From Bifidobacterium sp. UBA6881 (GTDB lineage: Bacteria; Actinomycetota; Actinomycetes; Actinomycetales; Bifidobacteriaceae), in the NCBI GenBank assembly GCA_002451435.1, contig DKCF01000085.1, positions 1 through 5,654 on the forward strand: a stretch of 5,654 bases of DNA, read 5' to 3'. Numbering within the stretch: position 1 is the stretch's first letter; every line of letters begins with the position of its first letter. The position numbers and the translations under genes are program-made. The notes beneath the pieces are model-generated. The model had not been told where the DNA came from. It made no database searches and saw only the letters and a list, made by a program, of their open reading frames with translations. Of this stretch, positions 1-4,478 are shown one piece after another.

Positions 1-78
1 AGTTCTCAAACCACCACCGCAAGCAACGCGTGGAACCCGATGGACACCGGGCCACCGCGCTGAGCGGCAACAGATGAA

Positions 79-107
79 AATATACATGGAAACCATGCGG
101 AACGCAA
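79..107 (-). promoter_or_regulatory. Candidate leftward promoter, TTGCGT-17-TATATT
   Basis: Read on the minus strand, TTGCGT (102-107) is followed after exactly 17 bases by TATATT (79-84). The -10 matches the sigma70 consensus at five of six positions and the -35 at three of six. It would start transcription near position 72, running left out of the window, so any gene it serves is not visible. A pair this good can occur by chance. Confidence 0.3.
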
Positions 108-120
108 GCCAGCGGGCATG

Positions 121-154
121 AAAAAGCGCGGAACCGTTGCAAACACACGGTTCC
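121..154 (-). terminator. Hairpin with leftward U-tract (possible terminator or attenuator)
   Basis: An 8-bp perfect stem (GGAACCGT at 130-137, ACGGTTCC at 147-154) closes a 9-base loop. On the minus strand the stem is followed by GCGC and then five T (plus-strand A run 121-125), so it resembles a Rho-independent terminator for leftward transcription, with a four-base gap before the U-tract. On the plus strand there is no T run after the stem. It sits only about 20 bases past the expected start of the leftward promoter at 178-206, which would suit a leader attenuator, though no leader gene is visible. Confidence 0.35.
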
Positions 155-177
155 ATCGGCGTGTCGAAAATGGTCTT

Positions 178-206
178 GTCATATGACCATGGCCTCGAAC
201 TGCCAA
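178..206 (-). promoter_or_regulatory. Candidate leftward promoter, TTGGCA-17-TATGAC
   Basis: On the minus strand TTGGCA (201-206, five of six matches to the -35 consensus) is separated by 17 bases from TATGAC (178-183, four of six to the -10). The -10 overlaps the 10-bp palindrome GTCATATGAC (178-187) and the arms of ATGGTC/GACCAT (170-175, 185-190), which could be a repressor site. Transcription would run left into the hairpin at 121-154. The call is by eye only. Confidence 0.35.
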
Positions 207-576
207 CAAAACCAGAATAAACCCGCAAAACCACATTCCGGTAAACAGCATCCGAACAACGGACGGACCTTTAAAAATCAAATCGAACTATTCCGAACAT
301 GACTTCATCTATTAGCGGTCAATGCCTCAAATACATAATGATCAACACATCGCACCCGTACTCTGAGAAACCGAAGCAGACCGCATCGCAACGGTCCTGC
401 GCAATGTAAGAATGAATCCACAATGAGAGCGCATCGCACAATGCCCGGTCGCACCATCAAAAACCGCGGAAGAACACGAAAGATAAATGTTCTCGATTCC
501 GTGGAAAACAACCAAAGGACCGCCATGTTTCCCCAGCCTGTCGATTCACGCGCATAATCTGCATACGTTCCACGCA

Positions 577-628
577 TGGTCTGCGCGGCTGGTCTGCGTG
601 CATGGCTTGCATGCATGGTCTGCGCGGC
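577..628. repeat. Four tandem 13-bp repeats upstream of the kinase
   Basis: Four contiguous 13-bp units start at 577, 590, 603 and 616. Units 1 and 4 are identical (TGGTCTGCGCGGC), unit 2 is TGGTCTGCGTGCA, and unit 3 is TGGCTTGCATGCA. A 16-base identity (574-589 and 613-628) results. A weaker fifth unit may follow at 630 with one inserted base. The array ends about 87 bases before the kinase start codon. It could be a cluster of binding sites for a regulator or a simple tandem duplication. It also contains a tiny frame (ATG 576 to TGA 630-632) encoding MVCAA twice, but this has no ribosome binding site. Confidence 0.75.
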
Positions 629-715
629 ATGACCCGCACGGAGACATTTGGAGAAAGACATCCGGCCGCGTGATTCACGGAATACGCAAGGCAGTTGGAA
701 GTACGATAAGGAACC

Positions 716-2833
716 ATGAGCGATCTAAGCGCATTGAATCTGAAGGAAGGCGACCTCGTAGGCGGCTATACGCTGATCTCCCGCCTCGGATCCGGGGCCA
801 TGGGATCGGTATGGCGCGTCCGCGACGACGGCGGGCACCAGTATGCGATGAAGATTCTGCGCGATTCGCTGGCCGAGGATGACGAATCCGCTCCGGAACG
901 CGATGACCAGCTCACCGCCCGGGAACGGTTGCGCCGCGAGGCCATGGCATTGCAGAAGGTGCGCCATCCCGGAGTCTGCGGCATCGTGGACATGGAGCTG
1001 GACGATGCGCTGGCGTTCATCGTCACCGAACTTATCGAGGGCAGGAATCTGCGCGAGGACGTGCGTGTCAATGGCCGCTATGTGGGCGATGACCTGGAAC
1101 GCCTCGCGCGCAAACTCATCGACGCGGTGAAGGCGGTGCATGCCGCCGGCATCGTGCACCGCGACATCAAGCCGACCAATGTGATGGTGTCGAACACCGG
1201 TCCGATATTGGTGGACTTCGGCATCGCCATGGGCGAGGGCGAAAGTCATGTGACGCATACCGGATTGGTTATGGGCACGCCCGGATTCATCGCACCGGAG
1301 GTCATCGACGGCGTGGAATCGGACGAAACGACCGATTGGTGGTCCGTGGCGAGCGTGCTGGCGTTCGCGGCAACGGGAGAGCCGGTTTTCGGCACGAAAC
1401 CGATGATGGCGGTCCTGGAACGCGCCGCGGCTGGCAGCGCGAATCTGAGCGGACTTCCCATGGCGACGATGACGGCATTCCGATCCGCGTTGAATCCCGA
1501 TCGCACGAAACGCTGCACACCCGATGAACTGCTGCACGCGATCGCCATGGATGCCTGGAACGCGCATATCAATCCGCAATCGTGGGACAACAACGAGGGC
1601 GCTGCCAAGGATGCCACGGAGGTGATGCCCCCTTTTGCTGAATTCCCCGCCGATTCAGGCAGTTCCACGGACACGACGGATTCGCTGGAATATGAGGGAA
1701 GCGATAATCCGCGCGAGCTGTGGAAGGCATTGGACGGCATGACCGGCGAGGACGCCATCGGCACGCGTACGCTGCCGCAGATCGCGCAGACCACGCGAAC
1801 GCTTCGTTCCGCGGATGGTTCGGATAGTTCCGTAGGCGGTTCCATGAGCCGTTCCACGGACGGTATCGCCAATCCTTCCACGGATGTTTTCACGAATCGT
1901 TCCATATATGGCGCCGCTTCGACGGATACGGATACTTTCGCGGAGACGGTTTCGATGCCCGCAACGGCGACCATGCCGATGCGCGCGATGCCTCCGGCGC
2001 CGCCGACCGCAACGACGGCGATGAGCGCGCTTCCGCAGACGAAGGCAATGCCGTTGCCCACAACACGGCTGGCAACAACGCGGCAGACAACACCATTGGC
2101 AACATTGCCGCCGACCGCAACGGCTTCGACGGCGACCGTGTCGATGCCGACAGCATCGCAGCCAACGGCGCTTCCGGCATCGATCCCTCCGGCGTCGTCG
2201 CCGGAGGAACCAGAATCGCCGGGCATCGAAGAGACGACGGCGGAAGATGATTTCGAACCGCGCGGCGCGCAGCAATCGAATCCCGCCGATGTGCGACGCG
2301 GCATGCTGCTGCATCGTGGCACGCTGCCGACCATGATGTTCGCGATTCCCGTCGCGCTATGCGGTTTGTTCTCACCATGGATGGCCTTGTGCGCGACCAT
2401 GCTGTTCGCATGGCTGCTGGCAACGGTCGGATTCAACACGGAATCGCAGCTGGAACGCGAGGGGCGACGCGGCGGCGTGCGCAGGAACACGGATTGGCTG
2501 CTGCGCGTCGCGAGCCTTCCCTGGCATTTGCTCAAAGGCTTCTGGCATGCGCTTATGCGGTCTCTGGTGATGCTGGCGGTGACGGCACTGGGACTGGCGA
2601 TTGCCACCGTCGCATTGGATCTGCCGTTCGCACTGGTGGACACGCAGATCTTCGGATTGACGGTTCCCCTGCCGACGTGGCTTGAGGAGCCGCTATCGCA
2701 AAGCGGATTCACTCAGGCAAGCTTCTCGGCGGTCGGCTGGATGGTCTGCGCCATCGCCCCCGGCGCGACGATCATGCGATTGGGCGCGGGAACATTGCGT
2801 AGACATGCAAGCATGCGTTCCGCCCATGCATAA
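716..2833 (+). CDS. Membrane-anchored Hanks-type Ser/Thr protein kinase
   Basis: This 705-residue protein should transfer phosphate from ATP to Ser/Thr of target proteins on the cytoplasmic face of the membrane. The kinase domain spans about residues 18-282, with the glycine loop GSGAMGSVW (25-33), ATP-binding Lys46 in YAMK, helix-C Glu75, catalytic HRDIKPTN (148-155, Asp150), DFG (167-169), GTPGFIAPE (187-195), D207 with WWS, and a subdomain XI arginine near 263-266. No catalytic residue is missing, so it should be active. The preceding HRD arginine implies activation-loop autophosphorylation. Residues about 284-534 form a low-complexity linker rich in Thr, Ser, Ala, Pro and Met. Residues 539-692 hold about four hydrophobic segments (near 540-553, 555-573, 616-636, 669-692), and the protein ends in a short basic tail. 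There are no PASTA repeats, so it is not a PknB orthologue by architecture. The start is chosen at ATG 716, with AAGGA (708-712) just upstream at a short 3-base spacing. The substrate and stimulus are unknown. Confidence 0.93.
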   Translation: MSDLSALNLKEGDLVGGYTLISRLGSGAMGSVWRVRDDGGHQYAMKILRDSLAEDDESAPERDDQLTARERLRREAMALQKVRHPGVCGIVDMELDDALAFIVTELIEGRNLREDVRVNGRYVGDDLERLARKLIDAVKAVHAAGIVHRDIKPTNVMVSNTGPILVDFGIAMGEGESHVTHTGLVMGTPGFIAPEVIDGVESDETTDWWSVASVLAFAATGEPVFGTKPMMAVLERAAAGSANLSGLPMATMTAFRSALNPDRTKRCTPDELLHAIAMDAWNAHINPQSWDNNEGAAKDATEVMPPFAEFPADSGSSTDTTDSLEYEGSDNPRELWKALDGMTGEDAIGTRTLPQIAQTTRTLRSADGSDSSVGGSMSRSTDGIANPSTDVFTNRSIYGAASTDTDTFAETVSMPATATMPMRAMPPAPPTATTAMSALPQTKAMPLPTTRLATTRQTTPLATLPPTATASTATVSMPTASQPTALPASIPPASSPEEPESPGIEETTAEDDFEPRGAQQSNPADVRRGMLLHRGTLPTMMFAIPVALCGLFSPWMALCATMLFAWLLATVGFNTESQLEREGRRGGVRRNTDWLLRVASLPWHLLKGFWHALMRSLVMLAVTALGLAIATVALDLPFALVDTQIFGLTVPLPTWLEEPLSQSGFTQASFSAVGWMVCAIAPGATIMRLGAGTLRRHASMRSAHA

Positions 2834-2905
2834 CCGGACCCCGCGCGCAACCGCATCTTCACGGAATTTCCAACGAACCGATAGCGCTGCGCAGTTATCA
2901 TGGTG

Positions 2906-2922
2906 CACGGCATGACGCCGTG
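2906..2922 (+). promoter_or_regulatory. Leader hairpin before the DsbA-like gene
   Basis: CACGGC (2906-2911) and GCCGTG (2917-2922) form a perfect 6-bp stem with a 5-base loop, 7 bases upstream of the ribosome binding site AAAGGA (2930-2935). It is too far from a T run to be a terminator. A -10-like TATCAT lies at 2896-2901 with no good -35, so the hairpin might sit at the extreme 5' end of a short transcript, where it could stabilise the mRNA. This role is inferred from position only. Confidence 0.35.
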
Positions 2923-2941
2923 AAATTCGAAAGGAATCTGG

Positions 2942-3925
2942 ATGGCCGTAAAGAACAAGAACACGCAAAAGCGCGCCACCCGCGCCGAGCGCAGGGCCGC
3001 CGAGGCAGCGGCGATGAAGGCCCGCGCCGAACAAATGGAAAAGGAACGCAAGCAGCAGACCATCATCGGCGGCATCGTGGTGGCCGTGCTGGTGATCCTC
3101 GTGGCGATCGGCGCGTTCGCCATCTACCACAACATGCACAAAAGCTCGGCATCGCAGTCCTCCGATGAAACGGTGCAGCAATCATATGCGAAATTGCAGA
3201 AGGTGAAGAACACCCCGAAGTACGTCGACAAAAAAGGCGGACTGCTGATTTCCAAGAACGGCTACGGCAAGTCCGTCGAAAACGCGCCGACCGTTTCGAT
3301 CTACATGGATTTCCTATGCCCGGGATGCGCGAATCTGCATCGCCAGCTCGATGAGGACCTGCGCAAGATGATCGACGCGGGACAGGTCAACCTCGACCTG
3401 CACTTCATGTCGTTCATGGACCGTTGGTCGACCGACGAATATTCGAGCCGTGTGGCGAACGCGGCGCTGTACCTCGCCGACCACGACAGCGACACCGACC
3501 ACATGATCTCGTTCCTGGAGAAGGTGTACGCGGAGGACTTCCAGCCTGAGGAAGGCTCGAATTACAAGTCCGTCAGCGACGCGAAAATCAAGGAGCAGAT
3601 GATCGCCGCCGGCGTCTCGCAGGAGGTTGCCGACAAGGCGTTCAACCGCGACTACGACGAATGGCTCGACGCGATCGACACATACACGCCGAAGCGTCCT
3701 GAGCTGTGGCACGATTCCGGCAGCTACAAGGGCAGCATGACCACGCCGACCGTGACCATCAACGGCAAGTACTGGAACATGGACGACCTGTCGACTTCGC
3801 AGCAGACCATCGAGGATGGTCTGCTTGAAGCGATCGGCTTGAAGAAGGAAGACGTCGGCGTGACCGGCAAAATGCCTTCGATCGGTTCGAAGAAGAAGCC
3901 CATTTCCAACACCACTGGGGAATGA
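2942..3925 (+). CDS. Membrane-anchored DsbA-like thiol-disulfide oxidoreductase (thioredoxin_4 type)
   Basis: This 327-residue protein probably makes or rearranges disulfide bonds in exported proteins. Residues 1-38 are highly basic and charged (Lys/Arg/Glu/Ala, probably helical and cytoplasmic). Residues about 40-62 form one membrane segment, and the remainder should face outside. The thioredoxin fold begins near 115, with the pattern SIYMDFLCPGC: the redox cysteines are C126 and C129 (CPGC). The conserved cis-proline loop is TTPT at 267-270 (Pro269). The helical insertion between them (about 131-260) is typical of DsbA/DSBA-like thioredoxins and argues against a small TrxA. These are the only two cysteines in the protein. 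The start is supported by AAAGGA (2930-2935) six bases before ATG. It lies 108 bases after the kinase gene with no clear terminator between them, so co-transcription is possible. Whether it oxidises, reduces or isomerises cannot be read from sequence. Oxidation is the usual role in Actinomycetota. Confidence 0.9.
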   Translation: MAVKNKNTQKRATRAERRAAEAAAMKARAEQMEKERKQQTIIGGIVVAVLVILVAIGAFAIYHNMHKSSASQSSDETVQQSYAKLQKVKNTPKYVDKKGGLLISKNGYGKSVENAPTVSIYMDFLCPGCANLHRQLDEDLRKMIDAGQVNLDLHFMSFMDRWSTDEYSSRVANAALYLADHDSDTDHMISFLEKVYAEDFQPEEGSNYKSVSDAKIKEQMIAAGVSQEVADKAFNRDYDEWLDAIDTYTPKRPELWHDSGSYKGSMTTPTVTINGKYWNMDDLSTSQQTIEDGLLEAIGLKKEDVGVTGKMPSIGSKKKPISNTTGE

Positions 3926-3939
3926 TGCCCCCTACATGG

Positions 3940-3990
3940 CCAGCGTGCCCATAGGCACCGGTTTCGAGTTGACTGTTGTGGGCACGCTGG
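3940..3990. repeat. Perfect 12-bp inverted repeat overlapping the tRNA promoter
   Basis: CCAGCGTGCCCA (3940-3951) is repeated inverted as TGGGCACGCTGG (3979-3990), separated by 27 bases. In RNA the stem could grow to about 20 pairs (3935-3954 with 3976-3995) using G-U pairs. It follows the DsbA-like stop codon by about 15 bases, which is where a terminator would sit, but no T run follows. The right arm lies entirely in the 17-base spacer of the tRNA promoter. It may be an end-of-transcript hairpin for the upstream gene, an operator, or both. Confidence 0.75.
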
Positions 3991-3997
3991 TTATGCT
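3969..3997 (+). promoter_or_regulatory. Promoter of tRNA-Thr, TTGACT-17-TATGCT
   Basis: TTGACT (3969-3974, five of six to consensus) and TATGCT (3992-3997, four of six) are separated by the ideal 17 bases. A start near 4004 would give a leader of about 30 bases before the mature tRNA, as is common. This is the strongest promoter I see in the window. Confidence 0.72.
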
Positions 3998-4033
3998 AGT
4001 CAATCGTCGCTTTGTAAAATATTAAGTGTACAA

Positions 4034-4107
4034 GCCTCCTTAGCTCAGATGGCCAGAGCGGCCGCCTTGTAAGCGGCAGGTCGTCGGTTCGATCCCGACA
4101 GGAGGCT
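4034..4107 (+). tRNA. tRNA-Thr (anticodon UGU)
   Basis: The full cloverleaf is visible: acceptor stem GCCTCCT/AGGAGGC (4034-4040, 4100-4106), D stem GCTC/GAGC (4043-4046, 4056-4059), anticodon stem GCCGC/GCGGC (4061-4065, 4073-4077), and T stem GTCGG/CCGAC (4083-4087, 4095-4099) with loop TTCGATC. The seven-base anticodon loop CTTGTAA places TGT at 4068-4070, reading ACA threonine codons. The discriminator base is T4107 and the 3' CCA is not encoded, so it must be added enzymatically. A small hairpin follows at 4113-4128 (CCCGT/ACGGG) with only a short CTTT after it. This is a weak terminator at best, leaving open readthrough into the small RNA downstream. Confidence 0.97.
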
Positions 4108-4150
4108 CGAAACCCGTTCCATTACGGGCTTTGACCTCTTACCATGGGTA

Positions 4151-4269
4151 AGTGATCCAGAAGCCTTCCCCCAACTTGTGGCTTCTGGTGACCGGACAAG
4201 ATGTCCCCCAACTTGTCTTGTCCGGGTGGGGGCAGGATAATCCCCTTCTCTCCTGCCCCCTTTTTCTTT
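4151..4269 (+). ncRNA. 6C-like small RNA (two C-loop hairpins plus terminator)
   Basis: Hairpin 1 has a perfect 9-bp stem CCAGAAGCC/GGCTTCTGG (4157-4165, 4180-4188). Hairpin 2 has a perfect 9-bp stem CCGGACAAG/CTTGTCCGG (4192-4200, 4217-4225). The stems are unrelated, yet both loops end in the same 13 bases, TCCCCCAACTTGT (4167-4179, 4204-4216), so the loop sequence looks selected. A Rho-independent terminator follows directly. This matches the actinobacterial 6C RNA family as I know it: two stem-loops with C runs, often followed by a terminator, and in Streptomyces transcribed from near the first hairpin. The deviation is that the runs here have five C rather than six. C-rich loops could pair with G-rich ribosome binding sites of target mRNAs, which is inference from other bacterial sRNAs. 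The start is approximate. A -10-like TACCAT (4140-4145) inside the palindrome CTTACC-ATG-GGTAAG (4138-4152) would start near 4152, but it has no good -35. Processing from a tRNA readthrough transcript is the alternative. Confidence 0.75.
4228..4269 (+). terminator. Rho-independent terminator ending the 6C-like RNA
   Basis: A perfect 10-bp GC-rich stem, GGGGGCAGGA (4228-4237) with TCCTGCCCCC (4251-4260), closes a 13-base loop and is followed at once by TTTTTCTTT (4261-4269). It should stop transcripts from the tRNA and small-RNA promoters and so insulate the RpfB-like gene downstream. Confidence 0.93.
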
Positions 4270-4395
4270 GCTTTGTTCGGATTCCATGATTGCCGGCCGT
4301 CTCTTCCGGCTTCGCGCATCAATTCTCGCCGCACATCCGCCGTGGGGAGATTCATGCCGAAAATGTGGCGGTATGGGCAAAAACGATGCCAGGCC

Positions 4396-4425
4396 ATGAT
4401 TTCGTCCCAATCCGCTCGTTACAAT
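4396..4425 (+). promoter_or_regulatory. Candidate promoter of the RpfB-like gene
   Basis: TACAAT (4420-4425, five of six to the -10 consensus) is preceded at 18 bases by ATGATT (4396-4401, three of six to the -35). Transcription would begin near 4432, giving a leader of about 47 bases to the ATG at 4479. The rest of 4270-4395, between the terminator and this promoter, shows only a small hairpin GCCGG/CCGGC at 4292-4310 and no gene. I see no c-di-AMP (ydaO) riboswitch, which controls some actinobacterial rpf genes. Confidence 0.5.
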
Positions 4426-4478
4426 GGCAAGGTTGCACACCTCGTATGAAGGCGGAACAAACATCGGAAAGAGGACGA

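Larger units (their letters stand above)
1..715. other. Gene-free stretch upstream of the kinase
   Basis: I see no credible gene in these 715 bases. Open frames exist on both strands but lack good ribosome binding sites, codon bias or recognisable protein features. What the stretch does hold: two leftward promoter-like pairs (79-107 and 178-206), a hairpin with a leftward U-tract (121-154), overlapping small palindromes at 170-190 (ATGGTC/GACCAT flanking GTCATATGAC), a 25-base imperfect hairpin at 376-400 (GCAGACCG against CGGT-C-CTGC, one bulged base), and a 13-bp tandem repeat at 577-628. The sequence looks less G/C-biased than the genes to its right. The simplest reading is a long intergenic region between the kinase and a divergent gene off the left edge. 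A decayed gene is also possible. I found no convincing rightward promoter for the kinase. Confidence 0.6.

Noticed and set aside
6..281. 91-codon leftward frame with a hydrophobic N-terminal part
   Set aside because: It would begin at TTG without a usable ribosome binding site, contains the terminator-like hairpin in its middle, and shows no wobble bias like the real genes. I recognise no domain.
577..628. CRISPR-like array
   Set aside because: Units are 13 bp and directly contiguous, with no unique spacers, so this is a simple tandem repeat.
305..717. Two leftward frames (118 and 86 codons) upstream of the kinase
   Set aside because: They run through the 13-bp repeat array, overlap each other in different frames, and have no family-like sequence or good start signals.
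487..882. Rightward frame of 131 codons overlapping the kinase start
   Set aside because: It overlaps about 165 bases of the well-supported kinase gene in another frame, and its sequence turns into Arg-rich shadow translation there. Its ribosome binding site is weak.
1246..2712. 488-codon leftward frame antisense to the kinase
   Set aside because: Long antisense frames are expected opposite G/C-wobble genes. This one translates to low-complexity Val/Ala/Ser sequence, while the sense frame has all kinase motifs.
3940..4107. Integration (attachment) site at the tRNA gene
   Set aside because: I found no duplicated tRNA 3' end, integrase or other mobile-element signature in the window.
4113..4132. 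Hairpin right after the tRNA as a tRNA terminator
   Set aside because: The stem is only 5 bp and the following CTTTG is not a convincing U tract, so I describe it under the tRNA and do not call a terminator.
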